Assembly (NCBI RefSeq): GCF_028289625.1
Contig: NZ_JANQOM010000050.1
Span: 1-64,000 of the forward strand
Direction of reading: 5' to 3'
Source: Winogradskyella sp.
Lineage (GTDB): Bacteria; Bacteroidota; Bacteroidia; Flavobacteriales; Flavobacteriaceae
DNA: 64,000 nt
Position numbers and translations under genes: made by a program
Notes under the pieces: model-generated
What the model was told of the DNA's origin: nothing
What the model saw: only the letters and a program-made list of their open reading frames with translations
Databases searched by the model: none
In this document: in pieces, positions 50,659 through 60,807 of the stretch
Numbering within the stretch: the stretch's first letter is position 1
Layout of the letters: each line of letters starts with the position of its first letter

Positions 50659-52236
50659 CTACACATAATGTTCGTTCACTAATTCAATAACACTTTCAAC
50701 CGTTGGGACTTTAGCTACACGTACTTCTTTAAAGTGTTGCTTGGCAGCTTTAGCAGTTGTTTCGCCAATGCAAAAAGCAATACCATTCGCTTTGTTTTGC
50801 TTCAAAAAACTCTCAATTGTAGATGGGCTGTAAAACATCACACCATCTATACTTCCTTCAACCTTGTCAGCATCAAATTTGGTTTGGTAGGCTTCAATTT
50901 CATTAACCACAATATTGTGTTCACTTAGAATATTGGGTAAGTCATCCAAACGCAAATCACTGCAGAAATAAGTGACCTCTTTTTTCTCTAGATTTTCCAC
51001 TAAATATTGGGCAAGTTTCTTAGCGTTAGCTTCGGTATGTGTCACTTTACCAATTCGATTTTCTATCATACGTTTAGTGCGTCGACCTACACAATAAATA
51101 TTTTTGAATTGTAACTCTAGAGCTGAAAAATTAGTCAATAGGGCTTCAACAGCATTTTTACTAGTAATAATCACATGTTCAATTTCATTTCTAATGATAC
51201 TTTTCGACAGTCGATTCAAGCTAATTTTAATCGCATCATTACTCTCTGCAACAACCTCATTATGAAATAACAAAAGCTGGTTGTCAGTCAACTTTTTAGT
51301 AGAATAGATGTTCGTAGACTTATCACTTCGTTGCAGTTGGTCAATAAGTGTTTTTCCACCTTTGTCAATGACATAATTGGCGCAGAATTCTGCTAAATCA
51401 CCATGTTTACCTAACGGGACAATTTTAGAGATTTCAACTTTTTTAGTACCATCTTTACTTAACAAAACTCCTTTAAAGTTAACTTCACTGTTTTTTATAA
51501 AAGCCAAAGCTCCTATTGGAGCCGTACAACCACCTTCTAACAGATTTAAGAATTTGCGCTCAACGGAAGTGCATATTTCTGTTTCTTCGTGATTAATTTC
51601 AGCACAAATAGCTCTAATGTCGCTATCGGTTTCTAAAGCTGTGACCATAATAGCTCCTTGTGCAGGTGCAGGAATCATCCAATGAAGGTTTATTGCATTT
51701 TCTGGTCTTATGTTAAGTCGTCCAATACCAGCAGCAGCAAAAATAGCCGCATTCCAATCCGTATTGTCTTCCAATTTTTGCAATCTGGAGTTAACATTGC
51801 CACGTAGACCAACAACGGTATGGGTTGGATAACGATTTAACCATTGCGCACGACGTCGTAAACTGCCAGTAGCTATTATGGCATCTCTGGTGGACAGGAA
51901 CTCTTCATTCTTTTTAAAGACTAAAGTGTCATTAACATTGCCGCGTTTTAAGACAGCGGCTTGTACAATACCTTTTGGCAGTACAGTTGGAACATCTTTA
52001 AGTGAATGCACTGCTATATCAATCTCTTCATTGAGCATGGCAATGTCTAGTGTTTTCGTAAAAATGCCTGTAATGCCAAGTTCGTACAAAGGTTTGTCTA
52101 ATACTAAATCTCCAGTAGACTTTACAGGTACTAAAACCGTTTTATAACCTAAATGTTCAAGTTGAGATTGAACCGTTTTTGCTTGCCACATAGCCAATTG
52201 ACTATCGCGTGTGCCAATACGGATAATTTTAGGCAT
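50659..52236 (-). CDS. hemC: Hydroxymethylbilane synthase fused to uroporphyrinogen-III synthase
   Basis: 525 residues holding two enzymes. HemC spans ~1-305, with the dipyrromethane-carrying Cys237 in LEGGCTAPIG, plus HSLKDVP and LRGNVNSRL. The HemD-like domain spans ~310-525 (VIITSKNAVEALL, FYSPSTIESFL, FCIGETTAKAA). HemC links four porphobilinogens; HemD closes and inverts ring D to uroporphyrinogen III. The fusion passes substrate between consecutive steps. The 5' end overlaps hemA by eight bases. Downstream is a repeat region before hemE. Confidence 0.93.
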   Translation of the reverse strand: MPKIIRIGTRDSQLAMWQAKTVQSQLEHLGYKTVLVPVKSTGDLVLDKPLYELGITGIFTKTLDIAMLNEEIDIAVHSLKDVPTVLPKGIVQAAVLKRGNVNDTLVFKKNEEFLSTRDAIIATGSLRRRAQWLNRYPTHTVVGLRGNVNSRLQKLEDNTDWNAAIFAAAGIGRLNIRPENAINLHWMIPAPAQGAIMVTALETDSDIRAICAEINHEETEICTSVERKFLNLLEGGCTAPIGALAFIKNSEVNFKGVLLSKDGTKKVEISKIVPLGKHGDLAEFCANYVIDKGGKTLIDQLQRSDKSTNIYSTKKLTDNQLLLFHNEVVAESNDAIKISLNRLSKSIIRNEIEHVIITSKNAVEALLTNFSALELQFKNIYCVGRRTKRMIENRIGKVTHTEANAKKLAQYLVENLEKKEVTYFCSDLRLDDLPNILSEHNIVVNEIEAYQTKFDADKVEGSIDGVMFYSPSTIESFLKQNKANGIAFCIGETTAKAAKQHFKEVRVAKVPTVESVIELVNEHYV

Positions 52237-53476
52237 TATCTATAGTTTCTAACTGGAAAATTTTTTTGATAAGCTCTAAACTTTCATCCGAAGAACCATC
52301 TGCTTTAAGATGGTGTGCAAATTGGTTTGTGATTTTCTGAATGATGTTATTGGTAATCAACTCGGCCTGATCCTCATTAAAATCAGCCATTTTTTTACGT
52401 TGTGTATTTAATTCAGAGGTTTTGAAACCGTTTAATTTATGTTTTATAGCCTGAATGGTGGGCACAAATTTAAGCGTATCCAACCAAGCATTAAACTCGG
52501 ACATAATCTCATCGATAATTGCCTCTGCCTCGGGAATAAAAGATTTACGCTTTTCTAAAGTATCATCTGTGATTTTGGCTAAATCATCTAAATGTACCAA
52601 AGTAACGTTTGAAAGTTGCGTAATGTCCTCATTAACGTTTTTAGGAATAGAAAGGTCTAAAACCAACAGTGATTTTTTAGTAGTGATAAGTGATTTATAA
52701 ACGGTTGGATTTAATGCTCCTGTTGCAACAATAAGAATGTCAGAATTATTAATTTCTTCTTCAAGTTGAATATAATCTTTTACCAAGAGATTAAACTTTC
52801 CGGCAACTTCTTCAGCTTTGGTTTTGGTTCTGTTGATTAAAGTGATATGTGGATTTTTAGTATGCTTTACCAAATTTTCACAAGTGTTTCTTCCGATTTT
52901 ACCAGTGCCAAAAAGCAAAATATTTTTTTCTGAAATATTTTGAACATTATTCAAAATGTAGTGCACCGACGCAAAGGATACAGAAGTTGCACCAGACGAT
53001 AATTCTGTTTCGTTTTTTATGCGTTTACTGGCCTGAATCACTGAGTTGACCAAACGCTCAGTAAATGAATTAAGTAAGCTTGCTTTTTTGGATTTTCGAG
53101 CAGCGAATTTAAGCTGACTAATAATCTCGAAATCACCAAGGATTTGACTATCTAAACCAGAACCAACGCGAAACATATGATGAATGGCGTTTTTGCCTTT
53201 ATGAATGTAAGCTACCTCTTGAAATTCTTCAACAGTACCTTTAGTATTTTCACATAGCAAATGAATAAGTTGATAAGGATGCTCGGCAAAGCCGTAAAGT
53301 TCGGTACGGTTGCATGTAGAAATGACGACTAAGCTATCAATGCCATTTGCTTTTGCCTGAAGCAATAAGTTCTGCTTTTCTACATCTCCTAGACTAAAAT
53401 GACCACGAACCTCAGCATCAGCTTTTTGATAGCTAAGGCCAATCGCGTAAAAGTATGTGGTTTTGTGTTGTTGCAT
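52229..53476 (-). CDS. hemA: Glutamyl-tRNA reductase
   Basis: 415 residues. The catalytic Cys55 lies in STCNRTELYG. The NADPH domain has LLFGTGKIGRN and INRTKTKAEE; the C-terminal dimerisation domain is helical. It reduces glutamyl-tRNA to glutamate-1-semialdehyde, the first committed step of the C5 pathway to heme. hemL, the next step, is not in this window. It heads the hemA-hemCD run and is divergent from an AraC-type regulator gene. Confidence 0.95.
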   Translation of the reverse strand: MQQHKTTYFYAIGLSYQKADAEVRGHFSLGDVEKQNLLLQAKANGIDSLVVISTCNRTELYGFAEHPYQLIHLLCENTKGTVEEFQEVAYIHKGKNAIHHMFRVGSGLDSQILGDFEIISQLKFAARKSKKASLLNSFTERLVNSVIQASKRIKNETELSSGATSVSFASVHYILNNVQNISEKNILLFGTGKIGRNTCENLVKHTKNPHITLINRTKTKAEEVAGKFNLLVKDYIQLEEEINNSDILIVATGALNPTVYKSLITTKKSLLVLDLSIPKNVNEDITQLSNVTLVHLDDLAKITDDTLEKRKSFIPEAEAIIDEIMSEFNAWLDTLKFVPTIQAIKHKLNGFKTSELNTQRKKMADFNEDQAELITNNIIQKITNQFAHHLKADGSSDESLELIKKIFQLETIDNA

Positions 53477-53509
53477 TCGCTCGTTTACCTGACTCGGGAA
53501 TTAACGACG

Positions 53510-53517
53510 CAAATGTA
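53510..53517 (-). promoter_or_regulatory. Candidate hemA -7 box
   Basis: The minus strand reads TACATTTG (TAnnTTTG) 33 bp upstream of the hemA ATG. No exact -33 TTG was found. Confidence 0.5.
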
Positions 53518-53611
53518 ATTTTGTTACTAGTAAAAAAATAACGCTAGAAGAACATAAAATATCGTTTCTGGTTTTTTGGGATCATTTTTTAATAAAACAT
53601 GATTTTTGTCA

Positions 53612-53619
53612 TATTTTTG
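53612..53619 (+). promoter_or_regulatory. Candidate -7 box for the AraC-type regulator
   Basis: TATTTTTG (TAnnTTTG) lies about 57 bp upstream of the ATG at 53677. No TTG is found at the usual distance. Confidence 0.4.
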
Positions 53620-53676
53620 CAGTGAAATCAAGGGGTTTTTAGCCTTTTGTTTAGAACGAATCTAAATAACAATAGA

Positions 53677-54576
53677 ATGAATTTTGAAAATATAGCCTCA
53701 AAAAGTGTCGCTAGAGGTACTTTTGACGAAACTTTTATCGGAGATGGCTTTTTTGTGTTAACCTGTAAAAACGAAAATGATACGGTTCAAATTCTTGAGC
53801 GAGAAATTGATAGCACGTATATTCAATTTCATTTTTGTACTAAGGGTTCAGCAGATTTTGTGTTTAATAATGGTAACTATACACTTAATATCAAAGAAGA
53901 AACTTCTTTGCTGTTGTACAATCCTCAACAAGATTTACCAATACATTTAGCATTGCAACCCCATTCTTGGTTGGTATCTTTCGTTATTTCTATTGAGAAG
54001 TTTCATGGCTTATTCTCTCAAGATGCTAATTATGTCACGTTTCTATCTGAAGAGAATAAAAACAAAAAATACTACACAGATGGTAAAATCAATCCTTCGA
54101 TGGCTGTGGTTTTAAACCAATTAATAAGCTTTAATCTTAATGCCTCCATAAAGCCTTTATATTTTAAAGGCAAAGTCTATGAATTATTGAGCTTGTATTT
54201 TAATAGAAACGAAGATGCAGACATTGAACAATGTCCATTTTTGGTCGATGAGGTCAATGTCGCAAAACTTAAGAAGGCCAAGGACATTATTGTAGCCCAT
54301 ATGGCAGAACCCCCGAGCCTTAAAGATTTAGCCCAACAGGTAGACTTAAGCCTAAAAAAACTTAAAGAAGGGTTTAAGCAGATTTATGGTGATACGGTTT
54401 ATGGTTTTCTGTTTGACTATAAAATGGAAGTAGCGCGGAAGCTTTTAGAATCTGGTGATTATAATGTTAACGAAGTTGGCCTAAGAGTTGGCTATAGCAC
54501 GGCCAGCCATTTTATTGCGGCTTTTAAAAAGAAATTTGGGACAACGCCTAAGAAGTATATTACGGCCTCTGGTTAG
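53677..54576 (+). CDS. AraC-family transcriptional regulator
   Basis: 299 residues from ATG 53677 (MNFENIASKS); a TTG 30 bp upstream was rejected. A cupin-like N-terminal region (~1-190) is followed by a double HTH (~205-299: LKDLAQQVDLSLKKLKEGFKQ; VNEVGLRVGYSTASHFIAAFKKKFG with the AraC signature). The ligand is unknown. The gene is divergent from hemA over 200 bp and convergent with the TraB gene two bases away. Control of heme genes is a fair guess but not shown. Confidence 0.88.
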   Translation: MNFENIASKSVARGTFDETFIGDGFFVLTCKNENDTVQILEREIDSTYIQFHFCTKGSADFVFNNGNYTLNIKEETSLLLYNPQQDLPIHLALQPHSWLVSFVISIEKFHGLFSQDANYVTFLSEENKNKKYYTDGKINPSMAVVLNQLISFNLNASIKPLYFKGKVYELLSLYFNRNEDADIEQCPFLVDEVNVAKLKKAKDIIVAHMAEPPSLKDLAQQVDLSLKKLKEGFKQIYGDTVYGFLFDYKMEVARKLLESGDYNVNEVGLRVGYSTASHFIAAFKKKFGTTPKKYITASG

Positions 54577-54578
54577 AT

Positions 54579-57500
54579 CTAATAATCATAATACCCATTA
54601 TAACTTCCATTAGTACTAGGTGTCACCCGTTTGCGGTCTTTATAGATGGCTAAGTTGATAATTTCCTTGTATTGTTCCTCTAATTCTTTGGTTTCATCTA
54701 CCGTGGTCCCATAATTGTCGGACTTGTTATAATAATCCACAATCAATTGCTTAGGGTCATTAGGTTTAATAAAAGAGATATAATGCAATACTTCGGACTT
54801 GCCTGAGTATTCATCATCCTTATCGATTTTGAAGAAATACATCACGGCATCTTTACCTTTTTCGGTTTTAAAATCACGCTTCATAAGATAAGTTACCGAG
54901 TCTTTTTCTTTTTCATAATTAGCCTGTGATAACAACTTTGATTTGGCAAATTGCTGTTGGCTAATATTTAACGATTTTATCTTATTTAGCAGTTTTGCCT
55001 CATCGAGTTCTTCTAAAAGCTTGTACTGATTTTCTTCATCTTCAACCAATTTTTCTATAAGTTGTTGAGGAATTTTCTCCTTGTTTTTAGATAGTAAAAT
55101 ATAGTATCTTACTAATGCAGAGGTTTCATCCACATTAAGCATTTTGTCAAAAAAGTCTTCTGCAGTACGCTCTTTCCTGTAAGGATATATCAAATTGACA
55201 TAAGTGGATAAATCATCGGAATACGAATTATAACCATAGCCTGAATTACTTAAGCTGCGCTTTACCTCAATCTTACCATCATTAATGATTTGGTTCTTGT
55301 ATTTGCTATAAGTTTTAGTTTTTATATAGCCACTGTCTTTAATGCGAGCCAATAAATCGTAAAGTGGTTGCTTATATTCGCTAATGGTACTATATTGAAG
55401 AATTTTAGGGTACAATGTAGCCTTCAATTCTAAAGAATCCTTGCGATAATAGTTGTAAAAAATACCACCAATACCACCTAGAGGTAAATCGCGTTCCATC
55501 AAACTCATAGCCAAGTCGTAGTTCTCTTTTTTGTTAGAATTGAATAAGCCTTCTAAGATAGAAGACTGAGTCTGAGGATCAGAGTAACTGTCATAATACA
55601 ACTGCTCAATAAAATCGAGATTATTTTTTAAGTCGATTTCAATAAGCTGACTCACCAAATGCGATTTAATTTTTAAGCGCTCTTTGTCGAATTCAAAGTC
55701 TTTTAGTATTGAGACAATATCCCTACTATTGTATTTCTTGAATTTAATCAGGTTATAAGACTCTAAAACAATACTATCATTTTCCTTAAGTGCATCAAAG
55801 AATTGCCTGGTTTTGTCTTTAAGAACATCTTTCCCCATTAAGGTGTCTATTGGAGTAAATGAATCATAGAATTCGGTGACGAACTTGGACGGACCACTTA
55901 TGGAGTCGATTAAAGTCTTAAGCTCAAAAAGAACCCCTTCTTTTAAAAGATTCTTTACCATTACCTGCTTGGCGCTATTAGAATCTGCATAGGTAAAGCT
56001 ATAAGTATAGATGTCTCCTTTATTTGATTTTACCCGATTGCCAATTCTGAATTTCTTTTTAGGTAAATAATAACGTCGTTTTCCATAGTTTACTTTGCGT
56101 TCAGTATCTTTCCATAAGCTATCTACATTATGGTACATTTGAAGATCATGAAACTTTGTTCTTGTAATCTCTATTTGTTCATTGGCTTTGGTAGAATAGG
56201 TAGTTGATTTTTTCTTTTCTTGATAATCCTTGGTGTCCTTATTGTTGCTGTACATGCCACCATAGCCATAAGGATTAGGCAAAGGTGCCTTGGTATTGGT
56301 GTTTACTGAGAAATGTAAAGAGGTATCAATAACTCTTTCAAAGCCTACATAGTCGGTTGTGTTGAATTTAAAAGAATTAAAAAAGTCTATTTTTTCGGCT
56401 TCATGTTTCCCAACATAACCTAATAGATAATAACTCCCATCTTTAACTATGGTTTTTAAATGCAAATTCTTACCAGAAGTTGAGTCTAAAACAGCACGAG
56501 ACTCATAGGTTTTGTAGATGCCTTTTTTAAATCCACCCTCGGCTTCTTCTAGCTTATAGCTCTTATAAAGTGCATGGTGAAAATATTTTGCTTCAAAGCT
56601 ATCTTCTTCTATATAACCCAAATCATGTAGAGACGCTTCTTTGACAAAATAGTAAGCACCGTTTTTATAGCCTTCTAACAACTTCTTGCCCTTATTTTGC
56701 ATATTACCTGTTATATAATATGCAGGGAAATCAACCTCGAATTTTTTATTTGGGGAAACAAACTTTTTATTTGAATCGGAAGGAGTTTTCAAACTAATGG
56801 AATTAAATATTTTAGCCTCATGTTTTAATACAAAATCACTTCGACCAGCATATTTTATAATGATAATCTCTAAAGGAGTTTGATAGATATGGTATTTTTG
56901 AAATTCTCCTTTTTTAGTTTTGTTGACAATACTTAAGCCAGGATATGGGGTATTTAACGCCCCTTTTTTTACAATATCGCCAGGAATATCTTCATACAAT
57001 AAATCATCAATATCCTGAAGTGTTATATTCTCTTTTTCGTTGGGGAGATACATAAAACGGCTTATTCTATTAACGGTTAAATATGCGCCATTGGTCATAT
57101 CTGGATCTAAATAATACTTTTGACCTCCATAAGAAAATTCACGTAATTCATCATAAGCATTTATGCCTAAAAAACCATCAGGTGTTTTGTGAATTTTTAA
57201 CGTAGGTGCTATGAAAAGACTATCGAGTTTGGTTTTTTCGGTTTTACTGTAATCCGTTTGTTCTGATGTCAATGCTTTAACGGTATAACCGCGTTGACGC
57301 AACATATTTATCATGCCTTTATCGCCAGGTAAATGTGCGGCACCGACACCAGCGAATACAGATTTATTGGGCATTAAGCCTACTAAAGAATTGACCATGT
57401 TTTCATTACGAATATAGAGCATGTTTTCTCTATAAAATTCTGTATTGACTCCAGCACCAATGGAATCCAAAAGGTCTAAGTTTCTGTCGCGATAAAGATT

Positions 57501-58109
57501 TTCTTGAATTAAATAAGGGTTCTCCTTGGCATAAAGTTTCTGAAGCCAAGGGTCCAAGTCCTTTTTATTAACATTATAAGCTGCTTTTGTAGTTAAATAG
57601 CGCGATTCTGCCAAATCTTCTAAACCGTAAATTTCCTTGCCATTCTTTTTACCAGCCTGATAAATAAACATATCGAGATAAGTTTCCTCTTCAAAGTTAT
57701 CGGCAGCATTATTTTTTCTATATAAATAGGCGTTAACAGCACCGTTATCCATGCGGACAGAGGCTCTTATGGCCATTTCTTCAGGATGTGACAACTTAAA
57801 AAGGTTGGTATAAAATCCGTTTCTATAGTTACCATAAAATGCCATTTCGTTGAGCATCATATCATAATTAAAACCTGGCCAAGTCGTGGGATCAGATTCC
57901 AAGGCGATACATTCACTTTCGTTTAAGGCTTGGTAGAATACATCATCTAATCGAAAAGCTACTTTTTTGCTCACATGCATAGTACCATATAGATAAGATG
58001 GTTTTTCTATTCCATTCCCTGTAATTTCCCAAAGTAGACTCTGATATTTTTGTTGGGAAAAACATGTAATAGAGAGAAGGAATATTAGAGCGGTATGATA
58101 TTTTTTCAT
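54579..58109 (-). CDS. TraB/GumN-family protein with a very long C-terminal region
   Basis: 1176 residues from ATG 58109 (MKKYHTAL); the TTG nine bases upstream was rejected. Signal peptide to about residue 19 (ITCFSQQ). The TraB/GumN domain spans ~20-280, starting SYLYGTMHVSKK and including ALESDPTTW and the late motif GAAHLPGDKGMI. The remaining ~900 residues have no recognised domain, with repeated short beta segments and a Lys/Asp/Tyr-rich style. The usual TraB domain protein is about 290 residues, so this is four times as long. It may be periplasmic; function unknown. Confidence 0.8.
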   Translation of the reverse strand: MKKYHTALIFLLSITCFSQQKYQSLLWEITGNGIEKPSYLYGTMHVSKKVAFRLDDVFYQALNESECIALESDPTTWPGFNYDMMLNEMAFYGNYRNGFYTNLFKLSHPEEMAIRASVRMDNGAVNAYLYRKNNAADNFEEETYLDMFIYQAGKKNGKEIYGLEDLAESRYLTTKAAYNVNKKDLDPWLQKLYAKENPYLIQENLYRDRNLDLLDSIGAGVNTEFYRENMLYIRNENMVNSLVGLMPNKSVFAGVGAAHLPGDKGMINMLRQRGYTVKALTSEQTDYSKTEKTKLDSLFIAPTLKIHKTPDGFLGINAYDELREFSYGGQKYYLDPDMTNGAYLTVNRISRFMYLPNEKENITLQDIDDLLYEDIPGDIVKKGALNTPYPGLSIVNKTKKGEFQKYHIYQTPLEIIIIKYAGRSDFVLKHEAKIFNSISLKTPSDSNKKFVSPNKKFEVDFPAYYITGNMQNKGKKLLEGYKNGAYYFVKEASLHDLGYIEEDSFEAKYFHHALYKSYKLEEAEGGFKKGIYKTYESRAVLDSTSGKNLHLKTIVKDGSYYLLGYVGKHEAEKIDFFNSFKFNTTDYVGFERVIDTSLHFSVNTNTKAPLPNPYGYGGMYSNNKDTKDYQEKKKSTTYSTKANEQIEITRTKFHDLQMYHNVDSLWKDTERKVNYGKRRYYLPKKKFRIGNRVKSNKGDIYTYSFTYADSNSAKQVMVKNLLKEGVLFELKTLIDSISGPSKFVTEFYDSFTPIDTLMGKDVLKDKTRQFFDALKENDSIVLESYNLIKFKKYNSRDIVSILKDFEFDKERLKIKSHLVSQLIEIDLKNNLDFIEQLYYDSYSDPQTQSSILEGLFNSNKKENYDLAMSLMERDLPLGGIGGIFYNYYRKDSLELKATLYPKILQYSTISEYKQPLYDLLARIKDSGYIKTKTYSKYKNQIINDGKIEVKRSLSNSGYGYNSYSDDLSTYVNLIYPYRKERTAEDFFDKMLNVDETSALVRYYILLSKNKEKIPQQLIEKLVEDEENQYKLLEELDEAKLLNKIKSLNISQQQFAKSKLLSQANYEKEKDSVTYLMKRDFKTEKGKDAVMYFFKIDKDDEYSGKSEVLHYISFIKPNDPKQLIVDYYNKSDNYGTTVDETKELEEQYKEIINLAIYKDRKRVTPSTNGSYNGYYDY

Positions 58110-58274
58110 TTTAAACAAAATCTTCAGGACTGGTAAAGATATTTAAATCATTGAAATTGCCATAGCCAATACCTAAAACTCGTTGAAAAACTCAAATAAT
58201 AGATATTTCATTAAAACAGTAACACAAAAAAGCATTATATGCGATACCATTATAAATAAAACCAATGCTTAGCA

Positions 58275-58307
58275 TTGTGAGGTATTATGAAAAGCGTTGT
58301 ATTTTTG
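58275..58307 (+). promoter_or_regulatory. hemH promoter
   Basis: TTG (58275-58277), 22 bp, then TATTTTTG (58300-58307), within the allowed spacer of Bacteroidota promoters. Transcription would start near 58314 and so excludes the upstream ATG at 58287. Confidence 0.6.
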
Positions 58308-58325
58308 CTTCTGAAAAAGAAAATT

Positions 58326-59396
58326 ATGTCAAGAGGAATTTTATTAGTCAATTTAGGCTCACCAGATAGTCCAAACCCAAAAGATGTCAAAAAGTATCTT
58401 GGGGAGTTTTTAATGGATGAACGCGTCATTGATGTGCCACTTTGGGCTCGCACCCTTTTAGTAAAGGGAATCATTTTAAACACAAGGCCAAAGGCTTCTG
58501 CTAAAGCGTATCAAAAGATATGGTGGGAAGAAGGGTCGCCTTTAATTGTTTTGTCAGAACGACTTCAAAAAAAGGTACAACAACAAGTTGACTTCCCAGT
58601 GGCTTTGGCTATGCGATACGGTAGCATGACTTTAAAAAAAGGACTTCAGGAATTGGTAGATAAAGGCTGTACGGAAATAATGACCATTCCACTCTATCCG
58701 CAATTTGCCATGGCCACAACAGAAACAATTGATGTAAAGATAGACGAATTGGTAGCAGACTATTTTCCACAAGTGAAAATTACAAGAACTCCAGCCTTTT
58801 ACCATAGAGAAGATTATGTAAATGTACTTTCAAAGAGCATAGCCGAAAAACTTGAAGACTTAGATTACGAGCATATCCTATTTAGCTATCACGGAGTACC
58901 GGAGAGGCATATTCGTAAAAGTGACATCTCCAATGGGAATTGTAAAATGAATGGGAAGTGTTGCTTTAAAATGGGTAGTCCACAGCATGAATTCTGCTAT
59001 CGCCATCAGTGCGAGATAACGACAGTCAAAGTAGCAAAAAAGCTAGGCTTAAAGAATGGAACGTATTCTACCACATTTCAATCTAGACTTGGTTTCGATC
59101 CTTGGTTGAAACCTTATACAGACCGAACGATTGAGCGTATGGGTAAGGAGGGCATTAAAAAAATGGCTATCGTTACCCCAGCATTTGTTAGCGATTGTTT
59201 AGAAACCTTAGAGGAAATTGCTATGGAAGGAGAAGAAATTTTTCACGAAGTTGGTGGAGAGCAATTTACCGTAATTCCTTGCCTTAATGATCGTGATGAT
59301 TTTGCAAAAGTGATTGCTAATATGATTGAGGAATGGGCTTATAATGGAAAAATTGACCAGAGTAATTTAATTACGTCAGCTAAAAACCCCCTTTAA
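58326..59396 (+). CDS. hemH: Ferrochelatase
   Basis: 356 residues from ATG 58326 (MSRGILLVNLGSP). Ferrochelatase blocks include RYGSMTLKKGLQEL, FSYHGVPERHI with the catalytic His, and the cysteine-rich segment GNCKMNGKCC ... CYRHQC seen in Bacteroidota enzymes. It inserts Fe2+ into protoporphyrin IX, the last step of heme b synthesis. The MATE gene follows seven bases later. Confidence 0.95.
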   Translation: MSRGILLVNLGSPDSPNPKDVKKYLGEFLMDERVIDVPLWARTLLVKGIILNTRPKASAKAYQKIWWEEGSPLIVLSERLQKKVQQQVDFPVALAMRYGSMTLKKGLQELVDKGCTEIMTIPLYPQFAMATTETIDVKIDELVADYFPQVKITRTPAFYHREDYVNVLSKSIAEKLEDLDYEHILFSYHGVPERHIRKSDISNGNCKMNGKCCFKMGSPQHEFCYRHQCEITTVKVAKKLGLKNGTYSTTFQSRLGFDPWLKPYTDRTIERMGKEGIKKMAIVTPAFVSDCLETLEEIAMEGEEIFHEVGGEQFTVIPCLNDRDDFAKVIANMIEEWAYNGKIDQSNLITSAKNPL

Positions 59397-59403
59397 CCAC
59401 TTA

Positions 59404-60759
59404 ATGGCTAAAGTATCATCACAAGATTTAGGAACCGAGCCTATTGGGAAATTACTAATAAGACAAGCAGTTCCGGCATCCATAGGTATTTTAGTGATGT
59501 CTTTAAATATCCTAGTGGATACCATTTTTGTGGGGAATTGGATTGGTCCAACCGCAATTGCAGCCATCAATGTGGTTTTACCAGTTTCATTTTTTATTGC
59601 AGCGCTTGGTATGGCCATAGGTACAGGAGGTTCTTCAATTATTTCCAGGGCTTTGGGAGCAGATAACCGAAAAAAAGCTTTGACCGTTTTTGGCAACCAA
59701 ATTACGCTTACGCTTTTGCTTACAGTTTCACTAGTTGTTCTTGGTTTATACTTTGTAGATAGCATTATACCTGCTTTTGGTGGAAAAGGCGCCATTTTCG
59801 AACCTGCCAAAATTTATTATGTTATCGTTCTTTATGGAATTCCTTTCTTAGCCTTGTGCATGATGGGGAATACAGTTATTAGAGCCGAAGGAAAGCCAAA
59901 ATTTGCTATGTATGCTATGATGATTCCTTCTGTTGGGAATTTGGTATTAGACTATATTTTTATAAAGGTTTTTGACTTCGGGATGCATGGAGCCGCTTGG
60001 GCGACAACAGGATCCTATGTGTTATGTTTGGCTTTTATTATCTGGTTTTTCTTTTCTAAAAACTCGGAATTACATGTTACGGAATGTTTTTACAGATTAA
60101 AACTACCTATCGTAAAAGAAATCGGAAGTTTGGGTTTTGTCACTTTATCTCGGCAAGCTATTGTCAGTGTTACTTACTTGTTAATGAATAATATTTTGTT
60201 CGATTTAGGCGGTGAAACCTCTGTTACGGCCTATGCTATTGTTGGTAGGATGTTGATGTTTGCTTTGTTTCCTGTTTATGGGATTACCCAAGGATTTTTG
60301 CCCATAGCAGGGTTCAATTATGGTGCGGAAAAGTACAAGCGCGTTAGGGAAACCATAATGACCGCCATAAAATTTGGCATTGGTTTAGCGGCTATTGTAT
60401 TTGTGTTTCTAATGCTATTTCCTGAGGCTATTACTAGTCTTTTTACACAAGATACTGAAGTTCTCAAAGAAACACCACCTGCGATGCGTTGGGTATTCGC
60501 TGCTACACCAATTATAGGGATTCAATTAATTGGGGCAGCGTATTTTCAAGCGATAGGTAAAGCTACTCCAGCGCTTTTATTAACCCTTTTGCGGCAAGGG
60601 CTATTTTTTATACCGTTGATATTTATTTTACCTTCATTTTATGGCGAGTTAGGGGTTTGGATGGCGTTTCCGATATCAGATGTTTTGGCAACTATGGTGA
60701 CCACTTACTTTTTACATCGTGAAGTGAAGTTAAATTTATTGCCAAAAGAAGTAGTATAA
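59404..60759 (+). CDS. MATE-family efflux transporter
   Basis: 451 residues with about twelve hydrophobic segments, in the order of MATE transporters: first half PASIGILVMSLNILVDTIFVGNWIG and GGSSIISRALG; second half YGITQGFLPIAGFNYGA and LIGAAYFQAIGKA. MATE proteins use H+ or Na+ gradients to export organic cations and drugs. It shares the hemH transcript direction with a seven-base gap, so porphyrin export is conceivable, though the substrate cannot be read from the sequence. Confidence 0.9.
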   Translation: MAKVSSQDLGTEPIGKLLIRQAVPASIGILVMSLNILVDTIFVGNWIGPTAIAAINVVLPVSFFIAALGMAIGTGGSSIISRALGADNRKKALTVFGNQITLTLLLTVSLVVLGLYFVDSIIPAFGGKGAIFEPAKIYYVIVLYGIPFLALCMMGNTVIRAEGKPKFAMYAMMIPSVGNLVLDYIFIKVFDFGMHGAAWATTGSYVLCLAFIIWFFFSKNSELHVTECFYRLKLPIVKEIGSLGFVTLSRQAIVSVTYLLMNNILFDLGGETSVTAYAIVGRMLMFALFPVYGITQGFLPIAGFNYGAEKYKRVRETIMTAIKFGIGLAAIVFVFLMLFPEAITSLFTQDTEVLKETPPAMRWVFAATPIIGIQLIGAAYFQAIGKATPALLLTLLRQGLFFIPLIFILPSFYGELGVWMAFPISDVLATMVTTYFLHREVKLNLLPKEVV

Positions 60760-60807
60760 TTTTTAATCCTTAATTTTAGAAACCTATAACTAACCTTATT
60801 TTTTATT

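Noticed and set aside
58287-58325. hemH start at ATG 58287
   Set aside because: The -7 box 58300-58307 lies after this codon, and family alignment expects the start at MSRGILLVNLGSP (58326).
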